From: Theobroma cacao
Lineage: Eukaryota > Streptophyta > Magnoliopsida > Malvales > Malvaceae
Length of the DNA stretch: 64,000 nucleotides
Reading direction: 5' to 3'
Assembly (NCBI RefSeq): GCF_000208745.1
Contig: NC_030858.1
Span: 8,115,444-8,179,443, forward strand
Shown: positions 38,201 through 49,509 of the stretch, piece after piece
How positions within the stretch are numbered: the stretch's first letter is position 1
Layout: each line of letters begins with the position of its first letter
Notes under the pieces: model-generated
Seen by the model: only the letters and a program-made list of their open reading frames with translations
Database searches by the model: none
What the model was told of the DNA's origin: nothing
Made by a program: the position numbers and the translations under genes

Positions 38201-41200
38201 CTGAATCCAGAAATGGTGAGAGGTTATCTTTATATATATTTTATTTTCTAATTTCCTCAGTTTCTATGGGGTTAACCAATCTTATGATGCACAGGATGTG
38301 TATCGAATAGGTACACTAATGGAGCTAGTACGAGTTATTGCTCTTTCATTTGCTGATGATGGAAAACGTGTCAAGGTACTTTTTGTAGTTAATGATATAA
38401 ATCTAATAATGTTTCTTGTATTTATCCAGACATTCCTACTTCTCCTTGTCTTTCAGGTTTGTGTTCAAGGTTCTATGGGAGAGGGTGCACTTGCAGGAAT
38501 GCCCCTGCAACTTGCTGGTACTCGGAAGATCTTGGAATTCATGGATTGGGGTGATTATGGTGCTATGGGAACATTTATCAAGATTGGTTCAATAGGTATG
38601 AGGACATACTCCTTGCCAATGACAAGGTTTATTCTCTATTTTTATATGGTTGTTTTGCAAATATCTATGTTTGTGCCAGAGATCACATCTTGTTGGCAAT
38701 CTGCATGTAGGAGATTTAGTGAGCATGTGCATATGTCTATCCATTTGACTATTTTGATCCCTCGTGGATATTACTGTCATTCAGTTAATTGGTATATGCT
38801 TTAAATTTGCCTCTGCTCTTTTATGGTTGCACAAATTCTGAAAATATGCATAGTGGCTATCATTGTAAGAAGTTAACTGAGTCTTTGTCTTGAGACTTTC
38901 CATCTCTATATGCCCTTATATGTCAGATTTTTAGCACATATTAAACTCCATAAGACATTGTGTATCATATAGAGATACTTAAGGAGCATTGGTATTTTTA
39001 GCTAATTTTATTGAACTTTGATTGACGTGTTTTTTTTTTCTCCAGATTATGTTGCAAAAACTTATTGTAGACAACAGTCACATTGAACGTTTGAAAATTC
39101 TTTCCACCCATGCTTTCTCTTTATTACGAGTAACCATTTTGTTACATTGACTCGCGTTTATCAAGTGATATACATAAATGCTTCTGTTCCAACAGAAGTG
39201 ATTGATTGTCCTTAAATCACATTTTTCAATTTGTTTGAATGGCATTTCTGCTGAAATTAAATAGGTAGCAGTCTCCTTATGTAATGCAACAACTTATAGT
39301 AAAATGCCATGAATATTACAAAGATGAGCATACCAATAAGATCTGCTATAATTTGCAAAACTTATCTCAACCCTTCTGCAGTAGCATTGTGGAATACTAT
39401 ATAGGAAGGATTATAGATCAGTTGGAGTATCCCTCTACATGCATAATTTAAATGATTCTCATTTTTAATGTTTTCTTTATTTGCAATGGCAGGTGCCAAA
39501 GAGGTTGATGAACAAGATGACATGTTCATCTTAGTGGCTCCACAAAATGCAGTAGGGAATTGCATTATAGATGTAAGAATCTGGAGACTAATTGTTTTAC
39601 TATGCTGTTCTAAAAGCATTCTACTTGACACTTTAGTTTCTAAGTAATGTTGCTGCTAACCGTATAGGATTTAAAAGCTATGACTGATGCTGCTGGGAAC
39701 CGGCCAGTTATTCTTATCAATCCTAGACTCAAGGTCAGATATTCGTATGATCTTAGATGAATATTTTTGCTGAATGATTTTGTACGTCAAAAAAGACAAG
39801 GATTTGAACCTTAGATCTTTATGCAAGTCTGAAACCATCAACCCTCATTACCTGATCCGTAGCTCAGGTGGTGTGATATTTCTGTATTTTCCTTTGAAGA
39901 CATACAGATTTGAGAAAAAAAAAATCATTTAAATGATTTCAGTATGCAGTGCTAGGCCCGCAACTTTAAAGTATTTGAACTTCATTTCAAATTTCAAAAT
40001 CTGCTATTTCATTGGGAAAACATATTGTTGCATTTTTCCATACCAGACCAAAAATCCATCTTGGTCAACTCCTAAAGTAGATGAAGAATAGGCTGCATAG
40101 GGTGATTGGTATTCATTTATATTTCTGATCTGTGTATTTTTGGAATTCTCTGAATATAGGATCTTCCAGGTTCAAGTGGTATCATGCAAGTAAGTTCAAC
40201 CTTTCTTTGGGTTCGTTTTGCAATTAGATATTCCCAGAAAGACATTCTTTTCTAATTCTGTTTGCGATCAGTATGTTTTTGGATTTAAAAGGAAAAATGA
40301 TTGAAATTTCATAAAAACAAATGGATTTAAGAAAACATGAATATGTTCTGAATATGTTTCTTTGAATATTGTAGCACAAAATATTTAATGAGACATGTTA
40401 ACAGGCACAAAATATTTAATGAGACATGTTAACAGGAACCAATGTTGAGTTTTTAACCCTTTTTTTTCTTTGTAGACTATGGGTCGGGACAAGAGACTGG
40501 AGTATGCAGCTTCCTTTGAAAGTTGCTACTTTTTCAGGCTTCTTTATTATGCTGGAACCCAGTATCCAATTATGGGTGCAATAAGGTGGGGTTATTTATT
40601 AGCCAAATTCTCATTTATCTTATTCTACACTGTATGATTTTTGACTGGTGCTTGGTGAATTTTTTGGCCATTTGGATTGGTCTAACCTTTCTTGCAGAAC
40701 TGTGCCAGTACAAACATATGAAGACACAGTATGCAGGATATATCTATAAATATCTGGTGCTAAGGATATTCTACTTTGCACTTTTTCGCTTTATAAACCA
40801 ATAATCATCTGGATATGTGCTTTAGCTTTATCTAATTTAGCAGCTTAATTGATTAAATGGAATAGAGAAGTTGGTTGTGGACTTGATTTGTTATGTAAGT
40901 TGTTGGAATTAAAGTGCATAATATATGAAAACTTAGTAGAAATCCAAGAACAGTGTAATTTATTCTTGGCATTGGGCTAGGTCTATCTTAACGTTCTAAC
41001 TCACTTGGAGAGTGTTAATACCTCCTAGATCCTCATCTCTGAATAAAAGCCTTTAACGGGGACTTCATTGCTCTGTGGCTCAAATAGAAAGTAGTCTCTC
41101 TCCATTGCTTCTGTGTTTCTAGGGAAATGAAACTGGACACTTAAAGAGATGAATAGCAAATAAACATATTGTGTAAGCACAAAATCAGCATTTTTATCAT

Positions 41201-42041
41201 TGTTTACATTGAAATTTATAGTTTCTAATTAAGAAAAAGGGTCCAGCAATTTTCCAATAGAGATTTAAAGTCTTCAACTGTATATTTTTTCTTGATGACT
41301 GTTCCAAGTTGGTCGAAAGTATACAATTTAGAATGGAAGAGAAATCTATGGAGAAAGTGATCTCATGGCATTCTTCTATTCCTACTGGGTGGGTTGTTCT
41401 TCTCCTCTTCCTATTATGACATATCTTCTCATTGCCTGACAAAGGACAGGAGTATAGTGGCTATGTTAGAGGTTTTGCCAGCGCGACTGCTTATAGAAAT
41501 CCAATCTTCTGCTCTCCAATTGGATTTATGGCCCTTGTTAGCGCACATTTGATGTCATTGTTGTGCTTTAAGGAAAATGCTGGATGTTACTTTATCTCCA
41601 AACATTTTATCCTAGAAATATTTCAGTGGAAATATCTTTATTGAACCATTGTCATTTCATAATTGCAGAATGACTTACCCATCTGTTTATGAACTGCACA
41701 AGAGGGTGGATGAACCATCTGGGAAGGAGAAGTACATTCCATTATCAACATTTACAGCAAGGCCAACCATTGATGAAATTAATGATGCCTTCCTTGGAAA
41801 ACCAAGGTAAGATTCATGATCTATTATGGTAGGAACAGCTCCATATTGTCTTTGTTATTTTTACTAGTCCTAATGTGATCATTTCGTTTGGATTTCTCTC
41901 TGCAGGAATAAAGATAAGAAAGCCTCTGGAATTTGGTAAGATCAACGTCCATATTCTGTATATCAACTGCAATTACTATCTCTTGATATCGACCAATCTA
42001 AATATTTCTGTTGCAGGGGTTTTCTGAGTGGTGTATTCTGA
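32272..42041 (+). CDS. AK5: Plastid adenylate kinase with C-terminal DUF1995-type domain
   Basis: Nineteen exons join to 604 residues: 32272-32493, 32618-32719, 33434-33562, 33646-33780, 34371-34517, 35259-35333, 35421-35508, 36577-36629, 36889-37017, 38180-38215, 38295-38375, 38457-38595, 39493-39572, 39668-39733, 40160-40189, 40476-40585, 41669-41806, 41906-41935 and 42017-42041. All introns are GT..AG and phases agree. Residues 1 to about 75 are a Ser-rich plastid transit peptide. The kinase has the P-loop GAPASGKGT (about 92-100), [12 protein letters not shown] (about 113-124), LLDGYPRS (about 168-175) and LID sequence [11 protein letters not shown] (about 206-216). It should catalyse ATP + AMP = 2 ADP. 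From about 320 the protein matches the DUF1995 region of Arabidopsis adenylate kinase 5, with similar total length. Function of that domain is uncertain. A possible extra microexon is listed separately. Confidence 0.92.
32380..32424 (+). repeat. TCC/TTC microsatellite encoding a poly-Ser tract
   Basis: A run of TCC repeats passes into TTC-type repeats inside exon 1 of the adenylate kinase gene. In the coding frame it gives about 14 consecutive serines within the transit peptide. Length changes by whole triplets would keep the frame. Confidence 0.85.
32925..33300. mobile_element. Retroposon relics in intron 2 of the adenylate kinase gene
   Basis: GGGTTAGCTCTTCGTGGTTA near 32934-32953 resembles the tRNA-derived head (A box) of plant SINEs. 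The following segment, read on the minus strand, ends with GCAATGAAATTATTATTGAC, the style of a LINE or SINE tail. No complete SINE with a B box and target duplication is visible, so these are at best decayed fragments. Confidence 0.3.
36409..36423 (+). other. Candidate 15-nt microexon of the adenylate kinase gene
   Basis: GAAAGTTGTTTGCAG lies between a good acceptor (TCAATTCCAG) and GT (GTACTT). Insertion between exons 7 and 8 keeps the frame (phase 1 on both sides) and adds GKLFA between the kinase and the C-terminal domain. Skipping it also keeps the frame. Either or both isoforms may exist. Confidence 0.4.
37848..38000 (-). mobile_element. LINE-like 3' end with poly(A) tail in intron 9
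   Basis: On the minus strand the segment ends TTAATAAAATTATTATTCTG, then ATTGAGC and a run of A. This is typical of the 3' end of a plant LINE or other retroposed transcript. The upstream part has no intact frame. The insertion is in antisense orientation within the intron. Confidence 0.4.
40374..40435. repeat. Perfect 31-bp tandem duplication in intron 15
   Basis: Two identical adjacent 31-bp copies (40374-40404 and 40405-40435) beginning GCACAAAATATTTAATGAGA. Lack of divergence suggests a recent slippage duplication. It leaves both splice sites of the intron intact. Confidence 0.9.
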
Positions 42042-45000
42042 GTACAACAGAAGTTGTTTAACCACAACGCCCTGAGGTACAACACATCACAAGCAAGTTT
42101 GTATATGTAGTAAGTATTACAGAAAAGAACAAAAAAAAAAAAAAAACTTATACTCTTTGGACTGTCTTGCAATCCTATCCCATCCAATATTCCAATTTTT
42201 TCATTCCAGGAATGAGCTGGGACGTCACAAATGCTTGAGGGTACAGGTTAAGCCGGTTGTTTTGCTTTAACACATATCAGTCCAGCTATCTTTTGCCCCT
42301 TCTTTTTTATATTCTTGGGAGGAGGAAACTTAAATATGTATGTTGGTTGATGATAGGCAGGCTGTAACCTTGAGTGAAATTATGATAACTAGACCATTTG
42401 GTTTTAGTAACATAAAATTATTTTAGAATGGTTATCTGTCCTAGATCAAACCTGCATCATAACCAATCCCTAGAATGATGAGATATCTTAAAATTAGTTT
42501 TACTGTAATACTATTAACAACCTTATCACTACCATTGACATTGACAAATCATATGAAGAAATGGGTGGGTATACAAAGCAAGAAATGCAAGTGGGAGTTG
42601 AGATTCAAGGAATTCACATGGAATAATTTGGGTTCTTGCTCACTACTTAACAAGCCATCTTTTCTTTAAATATTAAAATTAGCAGAATCATGCAATTTGA
42701 TTGTCAGAGCCATTGTATAATAAAAGAGGAAATCAGAGTCAAAGGGAAAAACAATGGTTAACTAGTATGTAATCAATATTATGACGATGAGGAGATTGAA
42801 AGTTAAGAATGCAGCTCAAAAAATAAGCAGAGCCAAGTGGGACAATAATGTATAGAATAACTCAAAACAAAAACAGCCGCAGACCAGTAAAATTTCCAAA
42901 ATTATTGTCTTGCAATATAGGTTTGGTGAAGTTCGAAACAATGAAGAAATTGCAGGAAAGATATGGATTCTAATTTTTTGTTTACGGAAAACATTCTGAA
43001 TGTAAAACTTCATTAGGTTAATACGATAAAAAAAAATATACTTAAAATTATTTGAGAGAAATTTTGTTTTTATAATTGAGAGAAGAATTCAAATTCTACT
43101 CAGACAGCAATGATGTACTAATCAACGAATTAAATACTTGAAAGGAAATTATTTTCAAATAAAATCCAAGAATACCCATGCGCTATTAACAAAAGAAATA
43201 AAACTCTTGAGTCAATATTGCTGTAACACTTGAGTTGACTGAAGTATTTAATTCGATAAAAAGAACATATATATTTTCTGCTCAAAAAGTTACTCTTCGT
43301 TCTTAACCGAAACAATTTGGACTTTATTGACCGAAACCCTTTAAGGCTGAAGCCATCTCCAGCACCACCCATTGCCAGTTTCCATCTTTTCTTACTAAAC
43401 AAAGTTTAAAGATTCTGGCACTGGTGAAACAAGCTGGCACTTACTACTATTTGGCAAGACGTCTGAGTTCTGCATTGCCTTCACCGTGAAATGAGCCCCA
43501 TCTCCATGTGGACACGAAACTTGCGTTCACAAGCTTATGCTCCCTCTCTTTTAATGCTTAATCGACAAATGCAACAAATGGCAATGCTGCGTATATAATC
43601 TCTGCTGGGATATTTTAGACCATGGGCATAAAAGTAATTTTATATGCCCTTAAATATGGTAATTAGCTTCCATAAAAGAACCCTATTTTTATGACTCTTC
43701 TTCTATGGATTTGGAATATCTTACCGTGTAGGTTGAAAAATAGAATCAAATTTTAACATTACCATAAGTAACATTTGGTAAGAGAAAAGTAAAAATATAT
43801 ATTTTTAATGTGTTTAACTAAATTACATTAAAGTGATTATTTTGTAATAAATTATTGTAATATAAATTGTAATGCAAGAATATATATAATGTGATTGCAG
43901 TTTAAAATTAATACAATCATTATATTGTACTCTACAATATTATTAAAAATATTTTTATTTTTTAATTTTATTACTTTGTTAAAAATATTTTGTAATATTA
44001 TAACTTTTTTATATAAATTTCGAAAGATATCTCTTTATCACTCTCCATCGTCATTTTCTATTAAATGATGGGTAGTAATTATTAATAAAGTTTATATTGT
44101 CTTTTTTAAAAAAATTAAATATAAAAAATTATATTAAGAAATAAAAATAAAATATATAAAATTATAATAAAAAATAAGAACAAAATATATAACATTAAAA
44201 ATATATTTAAGAGATTATATTCTATTAAAATTAACAATAAAAAATATAAATATATTAAACTTACAATTTAATAAATAAAACTAATTCTAAAAATTGATAT
44301 TATATTCTTGATAAAATATTTGTAAATTAAATACTATAATATTGTTTTTCATATTTTAATTATATATCATATATTATAATATTATTTTTTTATAATTATA
44401 TTATTTATAATTACATCGTAAAATATCCAACACTACCTAATTATTATTAGGAAAAGAAAAAAACGACTTGCTTTACAAGACAACGAATAAAGTAAGGCTC
44501 GTTAGGGTTAAGTGGAGTGAGGCTTTCGGTAGGAATTCTCCCAATCTGATGAAATCCTCTCGTCATTCTAATGCAGTTTTAAAAAAGGGACCCACTCTGG
44601 ATTACAACTTGTCTGACTATTCAATGATTTTAACAATCCACGTCGTGGTAATAATTGTAAGCGCTGCGACCTTTTCGGCTGAAAGTGTGAAGCGTGTAGC
44701 TAAATACAATCCCATTTTAGGTGCTTATTAAATGTTGGCCCACTACTTTAGACTATTTAAATATTGTCTTTAATGACCGAGTAAAACGTCAAACTTAATA
44801 TTCATTAACTTTTGTTTTATTTTAATAAAAAATTTAAAATTTTAATTTTTTTAATAAAAAGTAATATATTAATTAATAAATCAAATACTCAAATACTTTT
44901 CATTAATTTTTGTTATATGTTTTTTTTATATAAAATTATCAATACGTAGAAAGTAATGAGAATCCTGCACTAACTATATATTGAACCTTAATTAAATGAG

Positions 45001-46763
45001 TTAAAATTCAATTCCTAATAAGATTCTATTAAGAGTGACGTATTAATATACAAGACATGATAAAGTGCTCTGTCTCTCTTTCTTTCTAGCTAGGAAATTC
45101 GGTGAACTCTAAAAGTCTAAAACTCCCACTTATTCTTCCTCGGATATTCAGTACAATTGCCAGTTCATTACGCAGGATTTAGAAAAAGGGCTTTCCTTTT
45201 GCTTTCATCTGGCTAGTAAAGGTGCATTGCATTGCATTGTCAATGAAAGTAACAGTGATTGCCTGATTGGATGATAAGAGATGCGTTTCTTTACGTGCAT
45301 TTAGTGAGAAAACGAAAAAGAACGAGACGACGCAGAGATAATAACAAAGACAATGTATTGCATTTCTACCAAGCAAGGAAAAGTTAAGCCTGTGCCCTTT
45401 TGACTTGCAGGTATATATATATTTATAGTGCATAGGCACTAAGGCAGCAGCATTGCAACATGGCTCAAATCCAGACAAAATATACGAGAATCCGAATCAA
45501 ATATGAAACAAACACATACGGGCAGTTCATTGCAAACCGTCAAAATCATTGAAAAATCAATGTCATTCTGATGCTACCATATTCACTTCTACTCATAATA
45601 TTTATTGCCTTTTAGTTTTTTACATGAACATGATTGACCAGATTCATTCTCTTCTCTTAGTATCCTTTAAAGGCCAAATAAGGGAGATTATTCATACATA
45701 GAAGTATATATTTGTCCTTTGTTTCTTTTGGTATAAGATCAAGAATTTGGGTATCTGATCATGTTAAGAATAAATAAAAAAAAAAGTTGAGTTGGATGTT
45801 GGTGTATCTGCTTACTCTGATCTAACTTTCCAACTACCATAGGCAACCATCTCCATCTCGGCCTATAAATACTATTCAAATTATATTCCTGTTTTACAGG
45901 ATCCTGTTCCATGCCAACATTTGACAAATATTATGAGAAACCAGAGATTTCTCTTCTTCAAGTTTGTCACTCTATTCTCCTGTATTTTCCCACTTGAAAG
46001 ACCCATGAAACAAAGGTTTACTGTGACCCTTTTCTTTTGCAGATAAATACAAGGAAGAGCGTCTTCTTTCTATCCAACTAGTTCATTTCATCTCAGTCAG
46101 AAAGTCGAGAAGGGTATGACTGAAAAACCCAGAAGCACGATGGTCATGGTGCTTCACTTGGCATCACAAGAATGCTAATTACCAGAAATAGATGGATTCC
46201 CAATGATCACTTGTTTGGCAATCAAGACCATGATTGTCCGATTTTTTCTAGCTACCAAAATTAATAATATCTTCTTACCTTTTGTGACAATCTTATCTAC
46301 ACGTGAAATTTGTTTCCTAGAAATAGAATGTTTGCCTGGTATGAGTCTTGCCTTAGTTGTCAGGGAACGTTTTTTCTTTCTCTTCTTTGCTAAATAATAG
46401 AAATAGAAATTTCAAATAAAGACAAAAAGATTGTAAAATGACAAACTTAACTGCAAGTTACCTATATATCCTTGTAGATCATAGTCTCCATATATATATA
46501 TATAATACTGCCATGTCCATTAAATAAATGAATAAATAATTTCCTTGATAGATACTTGATATAAACACTTTGTAATTTATTTCCTAGATTTTGAAGGTCA
46601 AGTGGGAGGCTGTATCTCTTCAGTCAACCGTTATAATCAGCTTCAAAATCTTCAACAAGAGGCAGGCAGAAAAATTTACACCACAAGGCTCGAAGGGCTA
46701 TCCTCTTTTATTTCATCTGGTTTTTTGGTGTCTCTGGGCAGAAGAAAAGAGAAGCTTTCAAAC
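42042..46763. other. Intergenic region between adenylate kinase and sugar transporter genes
   Basis: The left end holds the 3' UTR of the adenylate kinase gene, including an A-run near 42129-42147. From about 43740 to 44430 the DNA is extremely AT-rich and may be decayed transposon sequence. The right end contains the sugar transporter promoter, with a TATATATATA run near 46492-46503 about 260 bp upstream of the ATG. I found no gene: open frames at 43130-43402, 44468-44731 and 45179-45478 have no recognisable motif or exon context. Confidence 0.5.
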
Positions 46764-49509
46764 ATGGCTGGAGGGTCTTTAGCTCCAACCGGGGTGGCCA
46801 AGGAGAGAGCAGAGCTGTACCAAGGGAGGGTTACCTTGCATGTGATTATTGCATGCATGGTTGCAGCTGTTGGAGGATCAATCTTCGGATATGACATTGG
46901 AATTTCAGGTACTGTTCGTTTTGTCCGCCAAACTTTTTATAGATAGAATTGTTTAGATTGTTGTTCAGGCGTTCATTTTAAGGAGAAAATCTACCAACAC
47001 TTCACCAAGAACCTACCGAGAAGCAAATGTAGAAATCATCAAAGAATGAAAATCTGGTGTCGATGGTAATATAAAGAAGTGAAGGAGAACGTTATCTATC
47101 AACTATCATATTTAAATTCAAGAGTTGCATCTTTTGGCAGGAATGGAAACACAATTGTTCTGTTTCACCCTGTTAGGTTTCCAGGCACAGGAAAAAAAAA
47201 ACCATATCTGGAGCTCAACAGAGCATCTAGACTTCCAGGGAGATAATTTTGTGATCGGGAATCAAACAATAGATAGAATTTTGAACATAAAATTGATTTA
47301 GTTCGTGCAATTCATGTTTTAAACCTGTTCTATTTCCAAAAGGCCAATGAAACTTCAACCTCAGCCTCTGTATGCGTTGAAGGCAACTTCAATTCAATAC
47401 AATTTCTAAGGAGTAGATTAAAACTTGAACAGTCCTTGGCCTCATCTTGAACACGCAATTAATTCTGATATTGAATTCCACACTTTGAATCTACTGTTAA
47501 TTAAAAAAATATGACCCTCTTTGTTTCTTCCTAAGTGAACATGAAAATAGACCAGAAAAACTAAACTGACAAAGGGTGTTCACCATTTGTGCTTACTTAT
47601 TAGTATAAGAATTTGCAGAGCCAGAAAAGTTTTTCAGAAACCAACAAAATATTATGAGACATTTTGTCAATGATATTCTATTTAATGTCATGACAATGAT
47701 TCACAGGTGGAGTGACTTCCATGAATGGATTTCTGCGGAAGTTTTTCCATTCGGTGTACATAAAGAAGCAGCATGCCCATGAAAACAACTACTGCAAGTA
47801 CGACAACCAAGGGCTGGCAGCATTCACGTCTTCTCTATACTTAGCTGGTCTAGTTGCATCCTTGGTGGCATCTCCTATAACCAGGGAGTACGGCCGTCGT
47901 GCAAGTATAATTTGTGGGGGAATCAGCTTTCTTATCGGAGCAACTCTAAATGCCGCAGCTGTCAATATCGCAATGCTCCTGTTGGGTAGAATCATGCTTG
48001 GTGTTGGAATAGGATTTGGAAACCAGGTAATAACCTGCTTCACTTGAAGCTTTCCTTGTTCATCTTGTAGAATGAACTTACTAAGGATTTTGGAAAGACC
48101 AAAATTTTCCTTCCCATTCTTTGAAGCATAGGATTTGTCTACTTGTCTGAATAGGAGCATTGATTTGCTTCTGGTTGCAGGCAATGATTCGATGCCTGTT
48201 ATTGTGTACTGATCCTAGAGAGATTTAACCATATAATAGTATAGTAGATATTTCTGAGAATTCCTGAGCCATGCTTTTTCATGCTTATTATGAAGGCTGT
48301 TCCGCTATACCTGTCAGAAATGTCACCAAGTCATCTACGAGGAGGCCTCAACATGATGTTTCAGTTAGCAACTACCCTTGGAATCTTTACAGCGAACATG
48401 GTCAATTATGGGACTCAAAAGCTTGAACCATGGGGATGGAGGCTCTCTCTGGGCCTAGCAGCAATACCAGCCTTTTTGATGACGGTGGGAGGATTCTGTC
48501 TTCCTGAGACACCTAACAGCTTAATTGAAAGGGGATCAAAAGAGAGAGGCAGAAAAGTCCTGGTGAGGATTAGAGGAACAGATAATGTTGATGCAGAGTT
48601 TCAAGACATGGTAGATGCTAGTGAGTTGGCAAATTCAATCAAGCATCCCTTCAGAAACATCCTTGAGAAAAGGAACAGGCCACAATTGGTCATGGCAATC
48701 TGCATGCCAACATTCCAGATCCTAACAGGCATAAACTCCATCCTCTTTTATGCTCCAGTGTTATTCCAAAGCATGGGATTTGGACGAAATGCTGCATTCT
48801 ACTCTTCAGCTCTCACAGGAGCAGTTCTGGCTGGATCTACATTCATTTCCATGGCAACAGTGGATAAATTGGGTCGAAGAGTTTTACTCATCAGTGGTGG
48901 AATACAAATGATTATATGTCAGGTAAGAGATCTTAATATTCTGCCCTTGAAAATATAATAATTGAACTTCACTGAAGTCATCACATAATAAATTCCAACT
49001 TCTCCTAAAAGCTATAAAAGTAACTCAAGAAAGACAAATGATGATTCTCTCATCTCCCTTTGAAACAGGTTATAGTTGCCATAATCTTGGGGTTGAAGTT
49101 TGGGGAAAACCAAGAACTATCAAAAAGTTACACAATATTGGTGGTGATTGTGATATGTCTCTTTGTTTTGGCTTTTGGATGGTCATGGGGTCCATTAGGC
49201 TGGACTGTACCAAGTGAAATATTCCCATTGGAAACCAGGTCAGCGGGACAAAGCATTACAGTGGCTGTGAATCTTCTATTCACTTTCATCATAGCTCAGT
49301 GTTTCCTTGCCATGCTTTGTCATTTCAAGTTTGGGATCTTCCTATTCTTCGGGGCCTGGATCACTGTCATGACCCTTTTTGTTTACGTTTTCTTGCCTGA
49401 AACCAAGGGAGTTCCTATTGAAGAAATGATATTTCTGTGGAGGAAACATTGGTTCTGGAAGAGGATTGTCCCTGAATATCCCCAAGTTGATGAAAATGAG
49501 ACTAGATAG
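46764..49509 (+). CDS. Sugar/H+ symporter, STP family (STP5/STP7-like)
   Basis: Four exons (46764-46908, 47707-48026, 48296-48922, 49069-49509) join to 510 residues with GT..AG borders. The start [10 protein letters not shown] matches STP proteins; the upstream open frame lacks an ATG. Twelve membrane spans are expected. Motifs include [13 protein letters not shown] with the proton-coupling Asp in TM1, NYCKYDNQ with the lid Cys, [29 protein letters not shown], and [18 protein letters not shown] in TM7. Later come [27 protein letters not shown], the second lid Cys in [10 protein letters not shown], and PETKG. It should import monosaccharides with protons at the plasma membrane. Typical hexose carriers have QQ where this has QI, as I recall for STP5/STP7; STP7 is reported to carry arabinose and xylose. 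The intron 2 acceptor is unusual. Confidence 0.93.

Noticed and set aside
44468..44731. 87-codon plus frame between genes
   Set aside because: No domain, no conserved start context, and AT-rich surroundings typical of intergenic DNA.
46602..46763. In-frame N-terminal extension of the sugar transporter
   Set aside because: It has no ATG, and the family N-terminus begins exactly at MAGGS (46764).
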